From: Anaerolinea thermophila
GTDB lineage: Bacteria; Chloroflexota; Anaerolineae; Anaerolineales; Villigracilaceae
Length of the DNA: 17,038 bases
Direction: 5' to 3'
Assembly: GCA_020722305.1 (NCBI GenBank)
Contig: DYLB01000027.1
Coordinates: 1-17,038, forward strand
In this document: one piece after another, positions 7,072-14,486 of the stretch
How positions within the stretch are numbered: the first letter of the stretch is position 1
Layout of the letters: every line of letters starts with the position of its first letter
The notes under the pieces: model-generated
Told to the model about the DNA's origin: nothing
Database searches by the model: none
Seen by the model: only the letters and a program-made list of their open reading frames with translations
Made by a program: the position numbers and the translations under genes

Positions 7072-8132
7072 GCGAAAACGAAGGAAAACCCCGCGCTTCC
7101 CGCCTGTTCACGATCATCAGTTGGGGAGTCACCGCGGCCATCGTTGCGTTACTGCTGGGATTCACGTTCTGGAAGACTTCCAATTCTGCCAACGCCGCGC
7201 CGCTGCCGGAACCCATCCCAACCGCCGAAGCGACGCCCGAACAGGGGGCGGTCAGCCTGCCGGCCTTGAGCACGGGCAGGAGCAGGAACGGCATCCAGCG
7301 CCTGGCCTACTTGAAAACCAATATCCCCGACCGGCCGCGTTACGACGCCATCGAATATACGGTCGTGCGCGGCGACGCCCTGTTCCGCATCGCCAGCGAA
7401 CACAACATCAAACCCGAAACCCTGCTCTGGGCCAATTATGACGTGCTCGAAGACGATCCCCACAGCCTCAAGCCGGGCCAGGTTTTGCACGTCCCGCCCA
7501 CCGACGGGCTGCTCTACGAGTGGCAGGAAGGCGATACGGTCGAAGCCGTCGCAGCCGAGTACCTGGCCAAACCCGAAGACATCCTCTCCTGGCCAGGCAA
7601 CGCCCTCGACCTGACCAACCCGAAGATCGAACCCGGCCGGATGGTGATGATCCCCGGCGGCTGGCGCGAGTCGAAAGCCATCACCTTGCCAACCATCGCC
7701 CGGGGCGCGGGGACCGGCACGGCCAACACCGGCGGCGCATCCTGCGGCGGCGGGGCGGTCGGCAGCGGCGCGTTCGTCTGGCCGGCCGACAACCACTTCC
7801 TCTCCGGCAACGATTACTTCCCCGGCCACCTGGGCATTGACATCGCCGCCGGCGAAGGCGCAGCCGTCTACGCCGCGGACAGCGGCGTCGTCACAATGGC
7901 TTCCAGCGGCTGGAACTACGGCTACGGCAACGTCATCCAGATCGACCACGGCAACGGCTACTCGACCCTCTACGCCCACCTCAGCCAGATCAACGTCGTC
8001 ACCTGCCAGAGCGTCTTCGCCGGGCAGTTAATCGGCCTGGCGGGCAACACCGGCAACTCCTACGGCGCCCACCTGCACTTCGAAGTGCGCCAGGGCGGCG
8101 GGAACATCAACCCCTGGTACGTCCTGCCGTAG
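7068..8132 (+). CDS. Membrane-anchored LysM / M23 peptidoglycan endopeptidase
   Basis: The 354-residue protein has one N-terminal TM anchor (about 17-35), then a Pro/Glu-rich linker. Two LysM-like peptidoglycan-binding repeats follow (97-144 starting YTVVRGDALFRIA; 150-198 starting YEWQEGDTVEAVA), then a Gly-rich linker and an M23 domain (236-354). The zinc and catalytic residues of M23 are present: His254 and Asp258 (GHLGID), His304 (YAHLS), and His335 and His337 (HLHFEV). It should cleave peptide cross-links outside the membrane or act in cell-wall remodelling. It overlaps rho by 4 nt, so the two are probably translationally coupled. Cys226 and Cys313 could form a disulfide. Confidence 0.9.
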   Translation: MSENEGKPRASRLFTIISWGVTAAIVALLLGFTFWKTSNSANAAPLPEPIPTAEATPEQGAVSLPALSTGRSRNGIQRLAYLKTNIPDRPRYDAIEYTVVRGDALFRIASEHNIKPETLLWANYDVLEDDPHSLKPGQVLHVPPTDGLLYEWQEGDTVEAVAAEYLAKPEDILSWPGNALDLTNPKIEPGRMVMIPGGWRESKAITLPTIARGAGTGTANTGGASCGGGAVGSGAFVWPADNHFLSGNDYFPGHLGIDIAAGEGAAVYAADSGVVTMASSGWNYGYGNVIQIDHGNGYSTLYAHLSQINVVTCQSVFAGQLIGLAGNTGNSYGAHLHFEVRQGGGNINPWYVLP

Positions 8133-8162
8133 GCCAGAATCGATTCTGTCCACCTACCCGAT

Positions 8163-8954
8163 ATGGACAAAAAATCGCTCCAGACGGCACTTGCAGACAT
8201 CCCCCTCGGCGGGCTGCGCTATTTCGACTCGACCGGCTCGACCAACGACCTGGCCCTGGCCTGGGCCGCCGAAAGCGCCCCGGACTTTAGCCTGATCCTC
8301 GCCGATGAGCAGACCTCCGGCCGCGGCCGCTCCGGCCGAACCTGGTACACCCCGGCTGGGTCCGCGCTGGCCTTCAGCCTGATCCTGCGCCCGGACGAAT
8401 CCGAACGCGAGCGCCCGGTCTTTTTCACCGCCCTGGGCGCCCTGGCCCTGACCGAAACCCTCTCGAAGAAATTCGGTCTGTCCGCCAGTATCAAATGGCC
8501 CAACGATGTGCTGATCCGGGGCCGTAAGGCGGCCGGCATCCTGCTCGAAACCGTCTGGCTGGGGGAGGTGGTCGAAAGCCTGGTGCTGGGCATGGGCCTC
8601 AACGTCCTCTCCGCCTCCGTCCCCCCTCCCGAAAACCTGGATTTCCCGGCCACCAGTCTCGAAGACGAAACCGGCCAAACCCTCGACCGCCCCGCCCTGC
8701 TGCGCGGCATCCTGTCCGAATTGATCGCCTGGCGCGCCCGCCTCGGCAGCCCGGAATTCCTCGCCGCCTGGGAAGACCGCCTCGCCTATCGCGGTGAACA
8801 GGTCCAGGCCTGGGACCCGTCCGGTCAGGTTCCACCCCGCAGCGGCCAGCTGCTCGGCCTGGGCGCGGACGGGAGTCTGCAACTGCGCGGGGAGAACGGC
8901 GAAACGGTTTCAGTCCATTTTGGGGATGTGCGTCTGCGCCTGTCTGGGCTATGA
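8163..8954 (+). CDS. birA: Biotin-[acetyl-CoA-carboxylase] ligase, catalytic-only form
   Basis: This 263-residue protein carries the biotin-protein ligase core. It has STGSTND (23-29), the biotinyl-AMP loop GRGRSGRTWYTP (53-64), KWPNDV (111-116), RKAAGIL with the reactive-region Lys122, and GMGLNVL. A C-terminal SH3-like domain (about 212-262) follows. It attaches biotin to carrier proteins such as AccB. The N-terminal winged-helix DNA-binding domain of bifunctional BirA is absent, so it should not be a repressor. It lies 30 nt after the peptidase gene with no clear ribosome-binding site. The start is set by the position of the catalytic core. Confidence 0.93.
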   Translation: MDKKSLQTALADIPLGGLRYFDSTGSTNDLALAWAAESAPDFSLILADEQTSGRGRSGRTWYTPAGSALAFSLILRPDESERERPVFFTALGALALTETLSKKFGLSASIKWPNDVLIRGRKAAGILLETVWLGEVVESLVLGMGLNVLSASVPPPENLDFPATSLEDETGQTLDRPALLRGILSELIAWRARLGSPEFLAAWEDRLAYRGEQVQAWDPSGQVPPRSGQLLGLGADGSLQLRGENGETVSVHFGDVRLRLSGL

Positions 8955-8962
8955 TCTGGATA

Positions 8963-8971
8963 TGATATACT
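8963..8971 (+). promoter_or_regulatory. Extended -10 promoter for the small membrane protein gene
   Basis: TGA-TATACT at 8963-8971 is a good extended -10 element, 30 nt before the ATG at 9002 and 22 nt before its Shine-Dalgarno (GAGG, 8993-8996). The -35 region is poor. It suggests that the downstream gene can be transcribed apart from birA. Confidence 0.5.
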
Positions 8972-9001
8972 TTTGCCAGCCCAACCCGTAACGAGGTAAT
9001 C

Positions 9002-9241
9002 ATGTTAGACAATCTCCGCGAATCAGCCGCATCCTCGCCCTTCCTGGAAGATGAAGAAGAACTCCCGGACTTCCTTAGTGAAACCCCACCTCCCCAGAAG
9101 CCCCGCAAGCCCCGAAAACCCTTCCTGGGGATGAATCCCATGCAGCGGTTTGCACTGTCGGTGATGCTGTTCTTTACGGTCTGCGTGCTGGGCGTGATGG
9201 CGATGTTCGTCTTCGGGCGCTTTATCGTCCCCACCTTCTAA
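9002..9241 (+). CDS. Small single-pass membrane protein of unknown function
   Basis: The 79-residue protein has an acidic N-terminus (about 14-26, EDEEELPDFL) and a Pro/Lys linker (28-41). One strong TM helix follows (about 50-72), then a very short tail. A clear Shine-Dalgarno GAGG lies 5 nt before the ATG, and an extended -10 lies upstream. I do not recognise the family. With the basic linker just before the helix, the acidic domain is probably cytoplasmic. It ends the rightward gene group, directly before a strong terminator. Confidence 0.75.
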   Translation: MLDNLRESAASSPFLEDEEELPDFLSETPPPQKPRKPRKPFLGMNPMQRFALSVMLFFTVCVLGVMAMFVFGRFIVPTF

Positions 9242-9264
9242 AATCCGCTAAAAACTGCTCACGA

Positions 9265-9303
9265 AAGGACCCAAAGGATTCGATCCTTTGGGTCCTTCTT
9301 TAT
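9265..9303. terminator. Strong bidirectional terminator between convergent genes
   Basis: Positions 9265-9279 and 9283-9297 are perfect reverse complements (15-bp stem, TCG loop). The stem starts with AA and ends with TT and is followed by CTTTAT. It lies between the rightward gene ending at 9241 and the leftward gyrA ending at 9327, so it can serve both. Confidence 0.85.
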
Positions 9304-9326
9304 GTGGGACAATTTGAATGTGCGCC

Positions 9327-11846
9327 TTACTCAGAGCCGAACAGTTCGGCCTGGGTCTCTTCGGGCTGGTCGCCGTTGCCGTTGATTTTGGCCCCGGCCC
9401 GCTTCAAGTCCGAGGCGGCGATGCGGGCCACGGCGGCCACGAAATCGCCGGCCTGCAAACGCATCATCCGCACGCCGCGGGTCGAGCGCCCGGCCACTTT
9501 GACGTCCTTCACCTTCAAGCGGATGGCGACCCCGTTGGCCGAGATGAGGGTCATGTGATCCTCCGGCTGGACGACGCGGGCGGCGGTAATCTTGCCCACC
9601 ACCGGGATGGCCTTCTTGTCAATCGTGGATACGCCGCCGGTGGCGCGGCCCTTGGCCGGATACTCGTCGAGGGGCGTTTGCTTGCCAAATCCGCCCTCGG
9701 TGACGATTAGCAGCGAGCCTCCCGGCTGGACCTTGGTCATGCTGGTGACCGCATCGCCCTGCGCCAGGCGGATGCCCTGCACCCCGCTGGCGGCCCGCCC
9801 CATCGAGCGGACCTGATCTTCGGCGAAGCGCAGTGCCTGTCCCTGCTCGGTGACGAGGATGATCTCGTCCTTGCCGGTGGTCAGGCGCGCCCAGCCGAGT
9901 TCGTCATCGGGTTCGAGGGTCATAGCGATCAAGCCCGAGGGCCGCACGGAGGCGAACTCTTCCAGGGCGACCCGTTTGATCTTGCCTTTGGCCGTCGCCA
10001 GGGTGCAGTAACCGTGCGAATCGAACCGCGTGACCGCGATAGCCGCAGTGATGCGCTCGTTGGCGTCGAGGCTGAGCACGTTGACAATCGGTATCCCTTT
10101 CCCGGTCCGGCCCGAATCGGTGATCTGGTAGACCTTTTCGGAGTAGACCTTGCCCTTGTCCGAGAAGAACAGGACCGTCTGCAAGGTGCGGGCCGGCAGC
10201 ACCATCAACACTTCGTCTTCTTCCTTGGTGGTGTGGGCCGTGACGCCGCGCCCGCCAATCCCCTGGGATTTGTAGGCGCTGGCCGAGGTGCGCTTGATGT
10301 AGCCGCGCTCGGTCAGGCTGATCAGCACGGCTTCGTCCTGCACCAGGTCTTCCAGGCTGAGTTCTTCGGTCGCGTCGGCGGCAATGCGCGTCCGGCGGTC
10401 GTCGCCGTATTTTTCCGAGATTTCGCGCATGTCGTCCTGGATCAAAGCCAGGATCTTTTTCGGGTTGGCGAGCAGGTCTTCGAGGTGGGCGATCTGGGCC
10501 ATGACCTGTTTGTGCTCTTCTTCGATCTTCCAGCGTTCGAGGGCGGCCAGGCGGCGCAGCTGCATATCGAGGATGGCCTGGGCCTGAAGCTCGCTCAGTT
10601 CGAAGCGCGTCATCAGGCGTTCCTTGGCCGCATCCGCATCCTGCGATTCGCGGATGGTCTGGATCACGGCGTCTATGTTTTCGAGGGCGATCAGCAGCCC
10701 GTCCAGGATGTGGGCGCGGGCGCGGGCCTTGGACAGTTCGAAGTTCGAACGGCGAACGATGATCGTCTGGCGGTGTTCGATGAAGATTTGCAAGGCACGC
10801 TTGAGCGAGAGCAGGCGCGGTTCGCCGTCCACCAAGGCCAGCAGCTGCACCCCAAAGGTGGACTGGAGCATGGTGTATTTGTAAAGCTGGTTGAGCACCT
10901 TCTTGGGCTGGGCGCCGCGCTTGAGTTCGAGAACGATGCTCATGCCGCGCTGGTCGGATTCGTCGCGCAGGTCGGAGATGGCGTCAATGCGCTCTTCACG
11001 GACCAGTTCGGCAATTCGCTCGATCAGGGTGGTCTTGTTGACCTGGTAAGGGATTTCGGTGATGACGATCTGGTAGCGGCCGCCTTTCATCTCCTCGATG
11101 TGGGCCACGCCGCGCATGACGATGCGTCCCTTGCCGAAGCTGTAAGCCTGGAGGATGCCCTCCCGCCCGACGATCAAGCCGCCGGTCGGGAAATCCGGGC
11201 CGGGGACGAATTCGAGCAGGGAATCGACCTGGATCTCTTCGATGTTGTCGTAATTTTCGATCAGGTAGATGACCGCGTTCGCAAGTTCGCGCAAGTTATG
11301 GGGCGGGATGTTGGTCGCCATGCCGACCGCAATGCCGGAGGCACCGTTGAGCAGCAGGTTGGGGATGCGGGAGGGCATGACGGTCGGTTCTTCGAGCGAA
11401 TCGTCGAAGTTGGGGGCAAAGTCAACCGTATCCTTTTCGATGTCTGCCAGCAGCTCTTCGGCCAGCCGGGACATGCGGGCCTCGGTGTAACGCATGGCCG
11501 CCGGGGCGTCGCCGTCTATCGAACCGAAGTTGCCCTGGCCGTCCACCAGCAGGTAGCGCATGGAAAAGTCCTGGGCCATGCGGGCCATCGCGTCGTAAAC
11601 CGCCACGTCGCCGTGAGGGTGGTACTTGCCCAGCACCTCGCCGACGATGCGGGCGGATTTCTTGTAGGGGCTGTTGGCCCGGATGCCGAGTTCGTGCATG
11701 GCAAATAAAATGCGCCGATGGACCGGCTTCAACCCGTCGCGGGCGTCGGGCAGGGCGCGGGCCACGATAGTGCTCATGGCATAATCGAGGAACGCGTCCC
11801 GCATCTGCCGGTCAATGTCTACCTGTTGTATGGTTCCAATTTCCAT
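9327..11846 (-). CDS. gyrA: DNA gyrase subunit A
   Basis: From the ATG at 11846-11844 the protein has 839 residues and starts MEIGTIQQVDIDRQMRDAFLDYAMSTIVARALPD-type GyrA sequence. The open frame continues upstream into non-coding leader, so the longer start is rejected. The breakage-reunion domain has the catalytic Tyr120 (AAMRYTE). The C-terminal half is the beta-pinwheel DNA-wrapping domain; its GyrA box is degenerate (QGIGGRG against QRRGGKG). GyrA with GyrB introduces negative supercoils. In the quinolone region the residue equal to E. coli Ser83 is Val81 (HPHGDVAVYD), while Asp85 (E. coli Asp87) is kept. gyrB is not nearby. The weak box leaves ParC-like activity possible, but GyrA is favoured. 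Confidence 0.92.
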   Translation of the reverse strand: MEIGTIQQVDIDRQMRDAFLDYAMSTIVARALPDARDGLKPVHRRILFAMHELGIRANSPYKKSARIVGEVLGKYHPHGDVAVYDAMARMAQDFSMRYLLVDGQGNFGSIDGDAPAAMRYTEARMSRLAEELLADIEKDTVDFAPNFDDSLEEPTVMPSRIPNLLLNGASGIAVGMATNIPPHNLRELANAVIYLIENYDNIEEIQVDSLLEFVPGPDFPTGGLIVGREGILQAYSFGKGRIVMRGVAHIEEMKGGRYQIVITEIPYQVNKTTLIERIAELVREERIDAISDLRDESDQRGMSIVLELKRGAQPKKVLNQLYKYTMLQSTFGVQLLALVDGEPRLLSLKRALQIFIEHRQTIIVRRSNFELSKARARAHILDGLLIALENIDAVIQTIRESQDADAAKERLMTRFELSELQAQAILDMQLRRLAALERWKIEEEHKQVMAQIAHLEDLLANPKKILALIQDDMREISEKYGDDRRTRIAADATEELSLEDLVQDEAVLISLTERGYIKRTSASAYKSQGIGGRGVTAHTTKEEDEVLMVLPARTLQTVLFFSDKGKVYSEKVYQITDSGRTGKGIPIVNVLSLDANERITAAIAVTRFDSHGYCTLATAKGKIKRVALEEFASVRPSGLIAMTLEPDDELGWARLTTGKDEIILVTEQGQALRFAEDQVRSMGRAASGVQGIRLAQGDAVTSMTKVQPGGSLLIVTEGGFGKQTPLDEYPAKGRATGGVSTIDKKAIPVVGKITAARVVQPEDHMTLISANGVAIRLKVKDVKVAGRSTRGVRMMRLQAGDFVAAVARIAASDLKRAGAKINGNGDQPEETQAELFGSE

Positions 11847-11879
11847 AGGCTCGCCTTTAAATCTTTTCGGGTTGTACAG

Positions 11880-12035
11880 TACCTTCGCCAATTTCGGAAA
11901 AATCGCAAACCGTGGTGCGGGATGGCATCCCGCAACGCCAAAGATAGACAAAAAAATGCTATGATCACTATATGTGGCATGGCGGATTGCCAATCCGCCC
12001 CACGGTATTAGGCCTGTTGAATTTTGGCGAAGGTA
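11880..12035. mobile_element. MITE-like element with terminal inverted repeats and two REP-like hairpins
   Basis: TACCTTCGCCAA at 11880-11891 and its exact reverse complement TTGGCGAAGGTA at 12024-12035 bound a 156-bp stretch. Inside are two related perfect dyads with 8-bp arms and 3-nt loops: 11916-11934 (TGCGGGAT/ATCCCGCA) and 11981-11999 (GGCGGATT/AATCCGCC). The second has an outer GTGG/CCAC stem (11974-11977, 12000-12003). There is no coding capacity. The layout suggests a small non-autonomous element or a paired REP unit in the gyrA leader. Mobility is inferred only from structure. Confidence 0.45.
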
Positions 12036-12094
12036 TTGGTTGTAGCAAACTTAAAGCCGGTACACAGACCGGCCCAATTTGCCTAGCGGCTCTC

Positions 12095-12103
12095 ATTATA
12101 CCA
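12095..12103 (-). promoter_or_regulatory. Extended -10 promoter probably serving gyrA
   Basis: On the minus strand TGG-TATAAT occupies 12103-12095, a perfect -10 with the TGn extension. The -35 region (12118-12123) is weak and overlaps the tRNA terminator tail. Transcription would give gyrA a leader of about 240 nt that includes the MITE-like element. Confidence 0.55.
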
Positions 12104-12120
12104 TCACCGCCTGCTTCATT

Positions 12121-12150
12121 AAAAGAGAAAAACCCGCCTTCCAGCGGGTT
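12121..12150 (-). terminator. Rho-independent terminator of tRNA-Leu
   Basis: On the minus strand AACCCGC (12150-12144) pairs with GCGGGTT (12137-12131) across a 6-nt loop, followed by a T-rich run (TTTTTCTCTTTT) at 12132-12121. It starts 8 nt after the tRNA 3' end. Confidence 0.85.
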
Positions 12151-12157
12151 CGACCTG

Positions 12158-12241
<84 letters not shown>

Positions 12242-12280
12242 AACTTCCGCAGGCGCTTTGGCGTGCGCCGTGCGGGTTGT

Positions 12281-12308
12281 ATTTTATCCGAAACCGCGAA
12301 TTTGTCAA
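12281..12308 (-). promoter_or_regulatory. Consensus promoter of tRNA-Leu
   Basis: On the minus strand TTGACA (12308-12303) is followed after 16 nt by TAAAAT (12286-12281). The tRNA 5' end is about 40 nt further on. The -35 is perfect and the -10 matches 5 of 6. Confidence 0.8.
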
Positions 12309-12315
12309 CCTGAGT

Positions 12316-14385
12316 TCACTCTTCGCGCTTCTCGGCGATTTCCTTCTGGCGGATGGCGATTAGTTCGGCTGCCAGGTGCTGCGGGACGATCTCGTAGTGG
12401 TCGAACTCCATCGAGAAATAGCCGCGGCCGGCGGTCATCGAGCGGATCTGGGTGGTGTAGCGCAGCATTTCGGCCAGCGGCACCTGGGCAATGACCGTCG
12501 TCTGGCCGCGCTCGGTCTCGGTGCCCATCACCCGCCCGCGGCGGGTGTTCAGGTCGCCCATCACGTCGCCCATGTGGGCATCCGGCACGGTGACCCGCAC
12601 CAGCATGATCGGCTCGAACAGCACGGGACCGGCATCCTGCACGGCCAATTTGAAGGCCTCGCGAGCGGCGGTCTCGAAGGCCACCGGTTTCGAATCGACC
12701 GGGTGCTCCTTGCCGTCGTAAACCGAGACGTGAACGTTGTTCATCGGATAACCGGCAATCACGCCTTCCTTCATCACATTGACGATGCCCTTGCGGATGG
12801 CAGGCTCATAAGACTGCGACACCGCCCCGCCGAAGACATCCCAGGTCAGGCTGAAATCTTCGTCGGGGAGCGGTTCGATGTTAATGTGGACTTCGCCGAA
12901 CTGGCCCGCGCCGCCGGTCTGTTTCTTGTGGCGGTACATCGCATTACCCTTTTTGGTGATGCCCTCGCGGTACGGGACTTTCGGCTCCTGCGTCACGAGA
13001 TGGACCTGGAGCTTGGTCTCGGCCCGGCGGATGGCCGCGTCGAGGTGCTGGTCGCCCATGCCTTGCAGGATGGTCTGCCCGGTGGCGTGTTCGTTGTGCC
13101 ACGAGAGGGTCATGTCTTCTTCGCACAGGCGGGTCAGCGAGGGGGAGATCTTGGCCGAGTCGGCCTGGGTCTTGGGGAAGACGGCCACCCGGTAGAGGGC
13201 GTTCGGGTATTCGGGGACGGGCAGGGTCAGCGGATGGGCTTTGTCGCACAGGGTATCGCCGGTGGCGGTCTCGCTCAGCTTCGCCACGGTGCCGATGTCG
13301 CCGGCGTGGATGACCTTGACCGGGGAAGTCTCCTTGCCGCGCATGATGCTCAAGCTGGCCATGCGTTCTTCGACTTCCTTCTTGGGGTTCCACAGGCGGC
13401 TGTCGGCCTGGATCATGCCGGAATAGACCCGGAAGAAGGTCTGCTTGCCGACGAACGGGTCGGCGGTGGTCTTCCAGACGTAAGCGGCCAGCGGGCCGGC
13501 GTCGGAGGCCTGAAGCTGCTCATCGCCGTTCCTGCCCTGGGCCGTCACCGCCGGAACCTCCGCCGGGGAGGGCAGCAGGTCCACGATGGCGTCCAGCAGG
13601 CGGACCACGCCTTTTTCGTTCCCGGCGGCCGAGGCGAAGACCGGGACGAAGGACCCGGAGAGGATCACCTTCCTGAAACCGCGCACCAGCTCCTCATCCG
13701 TGAGTTCGCCACTGTCGAGATACTTTTCGAGCAGGGAATCCTCCCCTTCCGCAGCCGCTTCGATCAGGGTGATGCGGGCTTCCTCGGCGGCATCCTTGTA
13801 TTCAGCCGGGATCTCGACCGGTTTGTTGTCGAGGCCGTAGGCTTTCATCGTGATCAGGTCAATCACGCCCTTGAAATCGGATTTCTCGCCCCACGGCAGC
13901 TGGACCGGGATCAGGCGGATCTCGGAGAATTCGGCCACCGAATCGAGCGCCTTCTGGAAGTTGGCGTTATCGCGGTCCATTTTGTTGATCACCACGACCC
14001 GCGGCAGGTTGAACTGGCTGCAATAGCGCCAGGCGATTTCCGTGCCGACTTCCAGGCCGGAGACCGCGTCTACCACGACGAAGGCCGCGTCGGCCACGCG
14101 CAGGGCGGAGATCACTTCCCCGACGAAATCGGTGTAGCCGGGGGCGTCAAGGATATTGATCTTGTGGTTGCGGTATTCCACCGGCACCACGCTGGTGTAG
14201 AGCGAAATCTTGCGGCGGATTTCTTCGTCATCGTAGTCGGAGACAGTCGAGCCGTCTTCGATCTTGCCCAGGCGGGTCGTTCCCCCCGAAAAATGCAGGA
14301 ATGCTTCCGCCATCATTGTTTTTCCCGCGCTGCCGTGAGCCACCAATGCGACATTGCGGATGAACTCGGTGGTATACTCTTTCAT
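12316..14385 (-). CDS. fusA2: EF-G2-like translational GTPase
   Basis: From the ATG at 14385-14383 the protein has 689 residues, like EF-G. The G domain has G1 AHGSAGKT (16-23), a G2 Thr at Thr64, G3 DAPGYTDF (80-87) and G4 NKMD (134-137). The later EF-G domains II-V follow and include the domain IV-like stretch GGAGQFGEVHINIEP. The G3 motif has Tyr84 where canonical EF-G has the catalytic His (DTPGHVDF), which is typical of the EF-G2/FusA2 paralogue group, so a role different from core translocation is likely. The longer upstream frame is rejected because it runs through a TTGACA-17-TACAAT promoter. It is transcribed leftward towards tRNA-Leu and is divergent from the thioredoxin gene. Confidence 0.88.
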   Translation of the reverse strand: MKEYTTEFIRNVALVAHGSAGKTMMAEAFLHFSGGTTRLGKIEDGSTVSDYDDEEIRRKISLYTSVVPVEYRNHKINILDAPGYTDFVGEVISALRVADAAFVVVDAVSGLEVGTEIAWRYCSQFNLPRVVVINKMDRDNANFQKALDSVAEFSEIRLIPVQLPWGEKSDFKGVIDLITMKAYGLDNKPVEIPAEYKDAAEEARITLIEAAAEGEDSLLEKYLDSGELTDEELVRGFRKVILSGSFVPVFASAAGNEKGVVRLLDAIVDLLPSPAEVPAVTAQGRNGDEQLQASDAGPLAAYVWKTTADPFVGKQTFFRVYSGMIQADSRLWNPKKEVEERMASLSIMRGKETSPVKVIHAGDIGTVAKLSETATGDTLCDKAHPLTLPVPEYPNALYRVAVFPKTQADSAKISPSLTRLCEEDMTLSWHNEHATGQTILQGMGDQHLDAAIRRAETKLQVHLVTQEPKVPYREGITKKGNAMYRHKKQTGGAGQFGEVHINIEPLPDEDFSLTWDVFGGAVSQSYEPAIRKGIVNVMKEGVIAGYPMNNVHVSVYDGKEHPVDSKPVAFETAAREAFKLAVQDAGPVLFEPIMLVRVTVPDAHMGDVMGDLNTRRGRVMGTETERGQTTVIAQVPLAEMLRYTTQIRSMTAGRGYFSMEFDHYEIVPQHLAAELIAIRQKEIAEKREE

Positions 14386-14428
14386 GTTCAAGAACACCTT
14401 TCGTGTTTTGGGATCAAGCCAGAGCATG

Positions 14429-14457
14429 ATTGTAAACAAAGACGATTGAATTGTCAA
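14429..14457 (-). promoter_or_regulatory. Consensus promoter of fusA2
   Basis: On the minus strand TTGACA (14457-14452) is followed after exactly 17 nt by TACAAT (14434-14429). The start codon is 43 nt downstream at 14385. This fixes the real start of the GTPase gene, because any longer protein would begin upstream of the promoter. Confidence 0.85.
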
Positions 14458-14475
14458 AGTGAGCTTTGTCACTTT
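14456..14475. promoter_or_regulatory. Palindromic operator candidate between fusA2 and the thioredoxin gene
   Basis: AAAGTGA at 14456-14462 and TCACTTT at 14469-14475 form a perfect 7-bp dyad with a 6-nt centre. It overlaps the -35 box of the fusA2 promoter and lies 12 nt before the rightward ATG at 14487. That position would let one regulator affect both divergent genes. Confidence 0.45.
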
Positions 14476-14486
14476 AGAAATTCCTC

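Larger units (their letters stand above)
11847..12157 (-). other. gyrA leader region (311 nt without a gene)
   Basis: Read leftward, this region holds an extended -10 promoter (12095-12103), a perfect 6-bp hairpin (12056-12061 with 12068-12073), and a MITE-like element with two internal hairpins (11880-12035). A GGCGAG ribosome-binding site lies just before the gyrA ATG. The tRNA-Leu terminator lies at its right edge. No ORF here looks real. Confidence 0.6.

Noticed and set aside
10014..11708. Long open frame (564 codons) opposite gyrA
   Set aside because: It is a mirror of the GC-rich gyrA codons. gyrA on the minus strand has clear family motifs, and the antisense product has none.
11847..11993. 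Longer GyrA N-terminus starting at 11993
   Set aside because: The extra 49 codons read through the MITE-like hairpin region and do not match GyrA. The family N-terminus begins at 11846.
14386..14472. Longer EF-G2 N-terminus starting at 14472
   Set aside because: It would begin upstream of a perfect TTGACA-17-TACAAT promoter. EF-G sequence starts at the Met at 14385.
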